Positions 52,627-59,614 of a DNA stretch of 64,000 nucleotides are shown in pieces. Both the position numbers and the translations under genes were made by a program. Every line of letters begins with the position of its first letter. The first letter of the stretch is position 1. The DNA comes from Pacificoceanicola sp048553275 (lineage in GTDB: Bacteria > Pseudomonadota > Alphaproteobacteria > Rhodobacterales > Rhodobacteraceae), in NCBI RefSeq assembly GCF_048553275.1, contig NZ_JBLZMW010000008.1:62001-126000 (forward strand), written 5' to 3'. A model generated the notes under the pieces. That model was given only the letters and a program-made list of their open reading frames with translations, was not told where the DNA came from and ran no database searches.

Positions 52627-52659
52627 AAAGCCGCTCCCTTAATTGGTGAGCGGCTTTTT
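52627..52659 (+). terminator. rho-independent terminator of ecm
   Basis: Stem AAAGCCGCTC / GAGCGGCTTT followed by TT, 27 bp after the ecm stop. Confidence 0.85.
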
Positions 52660-52705
52660 GCTAATCAGCGTCAAATTACGCGGCCTCTCAAGACTCATTA
52701 ACCTT

Positions 52706-52732
52706 TTGACACAAAACGTACCTTGTTAATTC
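52706..52732 (+). promoter_or_regulatory. candidate promoter of the H-NS-like gene
   Basis: TTGACA at 52706-52711 is followed 15 bases later by TAATTC, in an AT-rich stretch 44-70 bp before the ATG. Spacing is slightly short, so confidence is low. Confidence 0.35.
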
Positions 52733-52775
52733 TCCTGTAGTTTTTATTTGTCGGATCACACGATGGAGAGACACA

Positions 52776-53084
52776 ATGACTATTGACCTTGAAACACTGT
52801 CCCGCGATGAGCTGCAAACGCTTATCAAGGATGCGCAAAAAGCTCTGAAATCCGTTGATGCCCGCAATCGCGCAAAAGCAAAGCGCGCGGCGGAAAATGC
52901 GGCCAAGGAATACGGCTATTCGCTGGATGAGGTTCTCGGCGCGGGAACCAAGGGGTCCAAAGGGGTGGCGAAATACGCCAATCCCGCCGATCCGTCCCAG
53001 ACCTGGACCGGCCGTGGGCGCAAACCCAATTGGGTGATCGAAGCGCTTCAGGCCGGCAAATCGCTTGATGATCTCAGCCTTTGA
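52776..53084 (+). CDS. H-NS family DNA-binding protein (HvrA/TrnB-like)
   Basis: 102 residues: an N-terminal coiled-coil oligomerisation region (about 1-48) and the C-terminal DNA-binding motif QTWTGRGRKPNWVIEALQ, the T-W-T/S-G-x-G-R-x-P core of H-NS. Likely a nucleoid protein that silences AT-rich DNA. It has its own leader and lies 12 bp upstream of deoD, so the two may be co-transcribed. Confidence 0.93.
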   Translation: MTIDLETLSRDELQTLIKDAQKALKSVDARNRAKAKRAAENAAKEYGYSLDEVLGAGTKGSKGVAKYANPADPSQTWTGRGRKPNWVIEALQAGKSLDDLSL

Positions 53085-53096
53085 TCCGGATTTGAC

Positions 53097-53801
53097 ATGA
53101 CGGTTCATATTGGCGCAAATCCCGGTCAGATCGCGGAAACCGTCCTTCTGCCGGGCGACCCGTTGCGGGCCGAATGGGCGGCGCAGACCTTTCTCGATGA
53201 TGTGGTCTGCGTCAATCGCGTGCGCGGCATGCTCGGCTTTACCGGGACGTACAAAGGCAATCCGGTGACGATTCACGGCTCTGGCATGGGGATGCCGAGC
53301 CTGTCGATCTATGCCAATGAGCTGATCCGCGATTACGGCGCGAAAACACTGATCCGGATTGGCTCCTGCGGCGCGATGCAGCAGAGCGTCGGGATCCGCG
53401 ATGTCATTCTGGCAATGACCGCCTCTTCGCTGTCGACGCCGTCGCGCGGGATTTTCAAGGAATTGAATTTCGCGCCCTGTGCGGATTACGGGCTGTTGCG
53501 CAATGCCGCAGAAATCGCCGAACATCGTGGCATCACTCACCACGTTGGCGGGATTTATTCGTCGGATGTCTTTTACGATGAACGTCCGGATCTGAACGAG
53601 CAGATGACCCGCCATGGCATATTGGGCGTCGAAATGGAGGCGGCGGAGCTTTACAATCTTGCTGCGCGCCATGGCGTCCGGGCTCTCGCGGTCTTGACCG
53701 TCTCGGATCACTTGCTCACCCATGCCGCGCTGCCCTCCGAAGAGCGGGAGCGGTCATTTGGCGAGATGGTGGAGATCGCGCTGGAAGCGGCCTTCGCCTG
53801 A
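53097..53801 (+). CDS. deoD: purine-nucleoside phosphorylase (DeoD type)
   Basis: 234 residues with HIGANPGQIAETVLLPGDPLRAEW, VHGSGMGMPS-like IHGSGMGMPSLSIYANELI, IRIGSCGAMQ, GVEMEAAELYNLA and VSDHLLTH, the hexameric DeoD set with phosphate-binding Arg and catalytic Asp (SD in TVSDH). It splits purine nucleosides to base and ribose 1-phosphate. Its association with an H-NS gene is unusual; the spacing of 12 bp suggests one transcript. Confidence 0.96.
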   Translation: MTVHIGANPGQIAETVLLPGDPLRAEWAAQTFLDDVVCVNRVRGMLGFTGTYKGNPVTIHGSGMGMPSLSIYANELIRDYGAKTLIRIGSCGAMQQSVGIRDVILAMTASSLSTPSRGIFKELNFAPCADYGLLRNAAEIAEHRGITHHVGGIYSSDVFYDERPDLNEQMTRHGILGVEMEAAELYNLAARHGVRALAVLTVSDHLLTHAALPSEERERSFGEMVEIALEAAFA

Positions 53802-53900
53802 AAGGCCTCGCGAGGAAGACATGACCCGCCCGCGCGCCTGATCGCCGCGGGCGGGTTGTTTTGTGCCGTGGTTTCGCCGTGGGGGGCGGAGAAGTCCGCC

Positions 53901-54746
53901 CTACCGACCGTGGCTCCGGTCATAGCCGTTGCAGGGCGGGCTTTGCCAATCGCCCAATGCGCCCGGCGCGGGTGTCAGGATGTCAATGCGCAGCGGATGG
54001 CAGGGGGCGAGGTCCGAGCTGTGTTTGGTGCTGCAATCACCGCCGGGGCACGCGCTGATCGCACCGAGCACGTCAATCTCGGCAAGAAACGTCAAATGAT
54101 CGCCGGGACGCACAGGACTTGCCTTCATGAAATACGCGCCCGTGTCGCGGGTGAACCCGGTACACATGAAGACGTTGAGCACATCATGCACAAATGGCTC
54201 TGCTTCCGTCCGGGACAGCCCCCTAGCCTGCGCTAGGGCACGCGTGAGATTAGAGTGGCAGCAATGATGATATTGGCCACCGGACAAGAGGTGGTTCGTG
54301 TAGGGATCGCAGCGCGTACCGATCACATCATGCACAGAACCGCCATGTGGATCGATGCCGTACCAGTCGAGGCTGTCCTCCACGATGGTGGCCATGGGAC
54401 GCAGCGCCGGGAAGCTCGACCAGAGCCGGTCGCCGGTGCTGACGTGCGTGCCGTGCAGGGCGCGGGTCTTGCCGGAGTAGAAGCGCTCGGTCAGGTCATG
54501 CGCGTTCCAGAGGTTGAGATCGCCAACCTGCGCCCCCTCCGTGCAGGAGATCCGAAAGAACTGCCCCCGCGCGACCTCGAATGCGCAGGCCTCGCGCGGG
54601 GCCGCAATGTGAGTTTGCGTGACCTCTGCCGTTCGAAACGCCGTTGCGTAAAGGCCAAGATCCGGTTTCGGCAGGGTTTCGACGGGATAGCAGATCACCG
54701 GCGAAATAGCGCGGCGCACGTCGGCGTCAGGCGGGGATTTGGTCAT
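53901..54746 (-). CDS. DUF1989 / urea carboxylase-associated family protein
   Basis: 281 residues. The core FEVARGQFFRISCTEGAQVGDLNLWNAHDLTERFYSGKTRALHG, and GGQYHHCCHSNLTRAL with clustered Cys/His, are characteristic of the DUF1989 (YcgI) family, whose members sit with urea amidolyase or nitrogen-metabolism genes. Function unknown; the Cys/His cluster suggests metal binding. No urea genes are nearby here. AGGAGGGCCA precedes the ATG at 54746. Confidence 0.85.
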   Translation of the reverse strand: MTKSPPDADVRRAISPVICYPVETLPKPDLGLYATAFRTAEVTQTHIAAPREACAFEVARGQFFRISCTEGAQVGDLNLWNAHDLTERFYSGKTRALHGTHVSTGDRLWSSFPALRPMATIVEDSLDWYGIDPHGGSVHDVIGTRCDPYTNHLLSGGQYHHCCHSNLTRALAQARGLSRTEAEPFVHDVLNVFMCTGFTRDTGAYFMKASPVRPGDHLTFLAEIDVLGAISACPGGDCSTKHSSDLAPCHPLRIDILTPAPGALGDWQSPPCNGYDRSHGR

Positions 54747-54823
54747 TGGCCCTCCTTTGAATGACGCAGGTAAAACCCGACGCCGCGGCGCTGTCCAGAG
54801 CGCGGCGCGATGCAACCCCGGGA

Positions 54824-55042
54824 TTTTTGGAGTATTTAGAAAGAGAAGAAGCGCAGTGGAGCAATTTTAACGCCGATTTAACCACAGTTGAGGGATTTTG
54901 GCTGTGCGGTACAGGCTGGAGAGCCGATGACCGCAAGAGGAGAAGCCCCGCCGTCCCCTGCCTTCTCCGGCCGGGATGGCGGGGTGGACTTTGGACCGGA
55001 TGCGCGCGGGTTCTGTCTTCTTCTCTTTTTAAATACTCAAAA
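54824..55042. repeat. long spaced inverted repeat in the DUF1989 upstream region
   Basis: Left arm 54824-54850 (TTTTTGGAGTATTTAGAAAG, then AGAAGAA) and right arm 55018-55042 (TTCTTCTCTTTTTAAATACT, then CAAAA) are near-perfect complements with one mismatch and one indel, about 167 bases apart. The 355-base gap 54747-55101 has no supported gene; the open frame 54761-55105 is built from this repeat. Confidence 0.65.
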
Positions 55043-55101
55043 TGGCGCCTACAGCCGGCATTGATCTGTCGGGTCTTCAAGCATGAAATCCGATGCGGAG
55101 C

Positions 55102-55815
55102 TTAGCGATCCGGCGGGTCCATACGTTCGTGGCGGCGGCGCCATTCGCGAACGTAGACGGACTCTTCGCTGTGCTTGCGGTGTTTGGCCGTTGCACGGGC
55201 CTCTGCTTCCTGCGGTGTTTCGGCGCGGATCTCCCCGGTCAGCGTCATCGCGGCCCGCTGGTACGGGACAACCTGCACGATGGGAGTTCCGGCGGGAAGG
55301 TTGTATTCCGGCGCATCATCCGTCCAGAGGAACGGGATGTTGACCGGTACGTCGAGCGCATCACAATCGACCGACGCTTCGAAGGTTTTGAACGGCAGAT
55401 CGAAGTGATTGGCCGGCTGCACAAACAGGGCGGACCAGCCCGAAGGCAGGACCACGCGCCAAGGATTGATGAATTTCATGGGTTGCTTGCCACGGAAAGG
55501 CGGGCGGTCGGCGCCGATCTGCGACGGGTGGTGCAAGGCCAGCGGCGTGATCGGGCCGCTCTGATCCCATTGGAAGGTCATTTGGCCAGTGGCAGGATCG
55601 CGCATCATGCGGATGTCGCAGGGCAGCCGAAGCAGCCAGCCGAGGGTCATGATGTCCGTGACCGGGAGGCAGGCCCGGATCGTGCTGGCCGGGAGGTGGA
55701 CCCCCATGGCGCGCGGCATGGTCCAAAACCACTCCGGCAGGAGTCGGCCTGCGGGCATGGGCGGTGGAATGAGGCCGTCGAGTTCCGGCGGGCAGAGGAA
55801 GCTGATCCGCGTCAT
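55102..55815 (-). CDS. conserved hypothetical (DUF6065-like)
   Basis: 237 residues starting MTRISFLCPPELDGLIPPPMP. It is rich in Pro/Trp: LLPEWFWTMPRAM, IMTLGWLLRLPCDI, FKTFEASVDCDALDVPVNIPFLW and VQVVPYQRA. I believe this is the DUF6065 family. The pattern suggests a cytoplasmic enzyme-like fold, but no catalytic motif is recognised. The tail is basic and charged. It is coupled to the small membrane gene upstream by a one-base TGATG overlap. Confidence 0.78.
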   Translation of the reverse strand: MTRISFLCPPELDGLIPPPMPAGRLLPEWFWTMPRAMGVHLPASTIRACLPVTDIMTLGWLLRLPCDIRMMRDPATGQMTFQWDQSGPITPLALHHPSQIGADRPPFRGKQPMKFINPWRVVLPSGWSALFVQPANHFDLPFKTFEASVDCDALDVPVNIPFLWTDDAPEYNLPAGTPIVQVVPYQRAAMTLTGEIRAETPQEAEARATAKHRKHSEESVYVREWRRRHERMDPPDR

Positions 55816-56027
55816 CACGGCGCGTCCGGATTCAAGCAGGTTTGGGGCGCCTTGCGCTGGGGACCGCGTGTTTGCTGGCCACAGGTGATGCAGGTCCAGC
55901 GGCTGTCCGTCTCGCTTCTGTATTCGCGCCAGCGGCATTGCCGGGTTGCGCGGTTCGAAAACAGCGCGACGAGAATGAAGGCGATGATGAGACCGACGAC
56001 GATGAACATGCCTTCAGCGTTATGCAT
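55815..56027 (-). CDS. small membrane protein with a Cys-pair tail
   Basis: 70 residues: MHNAEGMFIVVGLIIAFILV gives one membrane span, followed by a cytoplasmic tail with Cys, then WTCITCGQQT, a CxxC that may bind zinc, and another Cys near the end. Starts at 56027 (or at the second Met, 56009). It is translationally coupled to the DUF6065-like gene. Unknown function. Confidence 0.65.
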   Translation of the reverse strand: MHNAEGMFIVVGLIIAFILVALFSNRATRQCRWREYRSETDSRWTCITCGQQTRGPQRKAPQTCLNPDAP

Positions 56028-56134
56028 GCCGGGGCGGCTTGGCAAGGTCTGGCGCGTGAGTTTGGGCGTCGCCTCTGTGCGGGCTTGGCCTGACGCGCCC
56101 TGCCGGTTTGGCAGGGCGGCGCAGGGTGGCCGGA

Positions 56135-56278
56135 TCACGCGGCGAGCGGGATGTCTTCGTAGACCGGGCTGTTGCCCGCCTTGCGCGGTTCGGGGGTAAA
56201 ATAGGCCCAAGCCTGTTCCAACGCTTCGAGCGCTGCGGCTGCGGACTTGGATTGCGGGTTGCTCTGCTGCTCATTCAT
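56135..56278 (-). CDS. very small conserved-looking protein
   Basis: 47 residues: MNEQQSNPQSKSAAAALEAL followed by EQAWAYFTPEPRKAGNSPVY and EDIPLAA. A low-complexity start, a helix with WAYF, and a final EDIPLAA. Codon use matches the genome and AAAGGC precedes the ATG at suitable spacing. It is too short for most gene callers. Similar short proteins occur in Rhodobacterales, as far as I recall; function unknown. Confidence 0.6.
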   Translation of the reverse strand: MNEQQSNPQSKSAAAALEALEQAWAYFTPEPRKAGNSPVYEDIPLAA

Positions 56279-56665
56279 CGGAGATGCCTTTCACGTCACT
56301 GGCGTCTCCTCCCTGGAAAAAGATTAGGCCTGTTCGGCCCGTGGCGCACCCCATGAATGCGCATGTTCGGTCTGCGGAGAGTGCAACTGTCGTTGGGTCA
56401 AGGCAATCTGGGCTCTGCAGCCAGCGGAGAATCGGTCTGAGGCGCGCTAGTTGCTGCGTCACGGAGCGGGTTCTGGCCGAATGAGCCGGGGGCTTGACCG
56501 CCGATTATGCAACCTATCGCTGATCTATCGCATATAATTGCCGCTCTATCGTGAATTCGACATCCCTGTGATTGACGCATGGGCAAGCAGGCACCCACCC
56601 TGTCTTTGTCAGGGCCCTTTTTTTTCGGCCTTCGACATGTGTTTATTCTTGATCGGAGTTCTATA
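56279..56665 (+). promoter_or_regulatory. 387-base gap and leader of the VPLPA-CTERM gene
   Basis: No gene is supported. Near the right end (56598-56625) a short hairpin CCCTG / CAGGG is followed by CCC and eight T residues, only 40 bp before the ATG. This could be a terminator of upstream transcription or an attenuator in the leader of the exported protein. Confidence 0.45.
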
Positions 56666-57280
56666 ATGAAAATTCTCAAGACTGGATTGCTTGTTTGTTC
56701 CGCTTTGGCCATCGGGTCCGCAGTGCAGGCCGCTGTTATCAATACCGTCGATGCCGGGACCGGCCAGGCGGGCACCTATTTCGTACCGACACTCGGCCAG
56801 CAGACATCGTCCCCGTACTATCGCGGTTCCACCGAGGATTGGGGATGGACCCACGGTGCGATTGGCTCGCCGTTCACCACCGCCAGCCTGAACATCAGCG
56901 CCTATGACGTCGATGAAACCCCCTGTGGGTTTACGGTCTGTGAAGACGATGTGATCGAGGCTTATGACGCTTTGAGCGGCTCGTGGATCACGCTTGGCTC
57001 GCTGGCGGGGGCGAACAACGCGTTTTCCTTCTCCTCCTTCGATCTGGTGAGCGCAGGGGGCGGCGCGTTGCTCGACGATATTGCTGCAGGGCTCAGTGTG
57101 CGTATGAACATCGACGTGCTTTCCGGCGGCTGGCTGGTGTCGCTGTCCAAGTCGGTGCTGACGACGGACGGGGCCGGACCGGGCAACCCGAACCCGGGCC
57201 AGGTGCCGCTTCCCGCGGCGGGCTGGATGCTGATTGCAGGGCTTGGCGGCCTGGTGGCCGCGCGCCGTCGCAAGAGCTGA
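56666..57280 (+). CDS. VPLPA-CTERM sorting-domain protein, exported
   Basis: 204 residues: signal peptide (about 1-22, MKILKTGLLVCSALAIGSAV-QA), a beta-rich body with few charged residues, and a C-terminal sorting signal VPLPAAGWMLIAGLGGLVAA followed by RRRKS. This is the VPLPA-CTERM type of exosortase signal found in Rhodobacterales with exopolysaccharide systems. The protein should be exported and processed at its C-terminus. The exosortase is not in this window. Confidence 0.9.
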   Translation: MKILKTGLLVCSALAIGSAVQAAVINTVDAGTGQAGTYFVPTLGQQTSSPYYRGSTEDWGWTHGAIGSPFTTASLNISAYDVDETPCGFTVCEDDVIEAYDALSGSWITLGSLAGANNAFSFSSFDLVSAGGGALLDDIAAGLSVRMNIDVLSGGWLVSLSKSVLTTDGAGPGNPNPGQVPLPAAGWMLIAGLGGLVAARRRKS

Positions 57281-57303
57281 GACGCCGTCGAGACAGAAAC
57301 GCG

Positions 57304-57329
57304 AAGGGCCGGAGTGATCCGGCCCTTTT
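57304..57329 (+). terminator. rho-independent terminator after the VPLPA gene
   Basis: Stem AAGGGCCGG / CCGGCCCTT with TTTT after it. It lies in the convergent gap before sdhB and may work in both directions. Confidence 0.8.
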
Positions 57330-57352
57330 GGCTGTCTGCGGTTGTGAGACGG

Positions 57353-58135
57353 TCAGACCGCGCGGTCGACCATCATCTTCTTGATTTCCGCAATCGCCAG
57401 CGCCGGGTTCAACCCCTTCGGGCAGGTGCGGGCGCAGTTCATGATGGTGTGGCAGCGGTAGAGTTTGAACGGATCTTCGAGATCGTCCAGACGTTCGCCC
57501 GTGGCCTCGTCGCGGCTGTCGATGATCCAGCGGTAGGCGTGCAGCAACGCGGCCGGGCCGAGGTAGCGATCGCCGTTCCACCAGTAGGACGGGCAGGATG
57601 TCGAGCAGGACGCGCACATCACGCATTCATAGAGGCCGTCGAGTTTCTTGCGATCCTCGATGGACTGCTTCCACTCCTTGGCCGGGCGGTTGGTCTTGGT
57701 CTCCAGCCAGGGCATGATCGAGGCGTGCTGCGCATAGAAGTGCGTCAGGTCGGGGATCAGGTCCCGGACCACCGGCATGTGCGGCAGCGGGTAAATCTTT
57801 ACCACATCGCCCGCGATCTCGTCGAGGCCGTAGATGCAGGCCAGCGTGTTGATCCCGTCGATGTTCATCGCACAGGAGCCGCAAATGCCCTCGCGGCAGG
57901 AGCGGCGGAAGGTCAGCGTCGGGTCGATCTCGTTCTTGATCTTGATCAGCGCGTCGAGAACCATTGGCCCGCATTTGTCCATGTCGAGAAAGTAGCTGTC
58001 GACACGGGGGTTTTCGCCATCATCGGGCGACCAGCGGTAGATCTGGAACTTGCGCACATTCTTGGCGCCGTCCGGCTTGGGCCAGGTCTTGCCCGTGCGG
58101 ATCTTGGAGTTTTTCGGCAGAGTGAATTGAACCAT
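57353..58135 (-). CDS. sdhB: succinate dehydrogenase iron-sulfur subunit
   Basis: 260 residues. The [2Fe-2S] site is CREGICGSCAMNIDGINTLAC (about 74-94), the [4Fe-4S] and [3Fe-4S] sites are CVMCASCSTSCPSYWW and CHTIMNCARTCPKGLNPA. It carries electrons from SdhA to quinone in complex II. Last gene of the sdh operon, three bases after the SUFU-like gene. Confidence 0.98.
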   Translation of the reverse strand: MVQFTLPKNSKIRTGKTWPKPDGAKNVRKFQIYRWSPDDGENPRVDSYFLDMDKCGPMVLDALIKIKNEIDPTLTFRRSCREGICGSCAMNIDGINTLACIYGLDEIAGDVVKIYPLPHMPVVRDLIPDLTHFYAQHASIMPWLETKTNRPAKEWKQSIEDRKKLDGLYECVMCASCSTSCPSYWWNGDRYLGPAALLHAYRWIIDSRDEATGERLDDLEDPFKLYRCHTIMNCARTCPKGLNPALAIAEIKKMMVDRAV

Positions 58136-58138
58136 GGT

Positions 58139-58909
58139 TCAGTCTCCTTTCAAAAGGCGAAGGATCGGGTTTTTGCTCACGACGGACGGTCGCGTGAGGG
58201 TCAGTCGCTCGGGAGAGCCCTGCGCAGAGAGGCGATCAAACAGGACTTCCGCGCCCTTTTTCGTCTTCAGCTCCATCTCCTCCGGATAAAGGTAAACGAC
58301 GCCGTAGAAATTCAGGACTTCTCCGGTGGACAACACCGGGAGTTCGCGGTCGCTCGGCAGCAGGCTGCTGACTGTCAGCATGAAGCCGTTGAAGCGTGTG
58401 CTCTCGGAAAACGCACCGCCATGATCCAGGGAATGTCCCGGAGCGAGAAAGGTCCGGGCAAGATGCGGGTAGCGGGCCAACCATTTCATTGCACCAACAG
58501 GCCAGAACACATCATCGGGGTCTCCCTCCGGTGTGGTCGTTTCCAGTGCGGCAATACGGTCTCCCCAGTCCCGCGGAAGGGCCAGCATGAGTTCGGCCCG
58601 CGCGAACTCCAACGGCGGAACCCCCTCTGGCAGCGCCATCGGCAAGTCACTCATTCCGCAGGTCACATAGATGTAGTCGTCGCGGGTATCGGTCGGCGGG
58701 TAAACGAGGACGTCGAGGTGAATCTTGTCCGAGAGTATCTCATGAAAGACGGTCGGCCCGGTGCCAAAAATCGGTTCGAGAAATGCTTCGATGATCTCGA
58801 TGTTCTCGGCGTGAGTTTCCGGCGCTTCCCAGGTCGATTGCCGCGGTGTGCCCAGGATAATCGGGTCTCCCGCCTCAGTTCTGTCACCGACTTCCCATTG
58901 CTCCTGCAT
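58139..58909 (-). CDS. Suppressor-of-fused (SUFU) domain protein in the sdh operon
   Basis: 256 residues. The middle matches the SUFU fold: TVFHEILSDKIHLDVLVYPP, TRDDYIYVTCGMSDLPMALP, FARAELMLALPRDW and WPVGAMKWLARYPHLARTFLAPGHSL. Bacterial SUFU proteins are mostly known as immunity proteins of polymorphic toxins or as lone proteins of unknown role. Here it is placed 7 bp after the lipoprotein gene and 3 bp before sdhB, so it is co-expressed with complex II. The N-terminus is acidic with no signal peptide. Confidence 0.8.
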   Translation of the reverse strand: MQEQWEVGDRTEAGDPIILGTPRQSTWEAPETHAENIEIIEAFLEPIFGTGPTVFHEILSDKIHLDVLVYPPTDTRDDYIYVTCGMSDLPMALPEGVPPLEFARAELMLALPRDWGDRIAALETTTPEGDPDDVFWPVGAMKWLARYPHLARTFLAPGHSLDHGGAFSESTRFNGFMLTVSSLLPSDRELPVLSTGEVLNFYGVVYLYPEEMELKTKKGAEVLFDRLSAQGSPERLTLTRPSVVSKNPILRLLKGD

Positions 58910-58916
58910 GGCGGGC

Positions 58917-59234
58917 CTATCGAAGCAGCGCCGGCAGGCCTTGGGCCGCCAGGCAGGTGAGGGCCTCGGGCTTCGAGACGATCTGGGTCACGATCTCGAT
59001 GCTCGACTGGGTCGGCCCACCGACAGTGTCGATGGCCAGCGCGCGAATCTGCACGGCGGTGGCGTTGTCGATGACGCAGTTGATCGTCGGCTCCACCGGC
59101 ACGCCGGGGAAACGGTCCGTCACCACGCGGGTGACTGTGGAGCGGGCGGCCTCCCGGGCGATCTGATCCTGCGCCTGCGGGGTGCAGGCGGCGAGGAGGA
59201 GCGCCGAGGCCAGAGCGGCCTTATGCCATGTCAA
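58917..59234 (-). CDS. small lipoprotein in the sdh operon
   Basis: 105 residues. A signal with a lipobox, ALASALLLAAC, makes it a lipoprotein, so probably outer or inner-membrane anchored in the periplasm. The rest (TPQAQDQIAREAARSTVTRV) is unknown. There is no ATG in frame; the TTG at 59234 overlaps the TGA of the gene before (TTGA), which supports coupling and decides the start. A second TTG at 59243 is possible. Confidence 0.65.
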   Translation of the reverse strand: MTWHKAALASALLLAACTPQAQDQIAREAARSTVTRVVTDRFPGVPVEPTINCVIDNATAVQIRALAIDTVGGPTQSSIEIVTQIVSKPEALTCLAAQGLPALLR

Positions 59235-59614
59235 TTGAAGCAATAGAGCGTGCCCCGGATCATTTTCGGCGCGCCGGGATAGCAGCCGCCGACGCTCATG
59301 CCCCCGGCCCCGCGTGTCACGGCACTCAGGCCGAGATGGCGCGCCGCGCAGGCGTTGACCTCGTAGGCCTCATGCCCGGTGCGGGCACCGCCCTCGATCA
59401 CGCGGACCATGGGCATGTTGTTGCGCCATGTGGTTTCCATCACGATCTCCTGCCCGCCATGCGGCACCCCGAAGAGGCGATCATTGCAGGCCACGAGAAT
59501 GTCGCGCTGCCCCTGCTCCGATTCCGCCGAGGTGTCATCCGCAAGCGCGGCCGTGGACAGGAACGCGCCGGTGAAAGCGGCCATGGCGGCGGAGAGAAGA
59601 AGGGGCGTGCGCAT
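59231..59614 (-). CDS. exported hypothetical protein in the sdh operon
   Basis: 127 residues with a signal peptide (about 1-25, ending ALA/DDT). The mature part has four Cys and a GGQEIVMETTWRNNMPMVRVIEGG region. No family is recognised. It overlaps sdhA by one base (TGATG) and the lipoprotein gene by 4, so it is part of the operon. Confidence 0.7.
   Translation of the reverse strand: MRTPLLLSAAMAAFTGAFLSTAALADDTSAESEQGQRDILVACNDRLFGVPHGGQEIVMETTWRNNMPMVRVIEGGARTGHEAYEVNACAARHLGLSAVTRGAGGMSVGGCYPGAPKMIRGTLYCFN

Noticed and set aside
54761..55105. Plus-strand open frame of 114 codons
   Set aside because: It is made from the inverted-repeat element and has no independent protein-like features.
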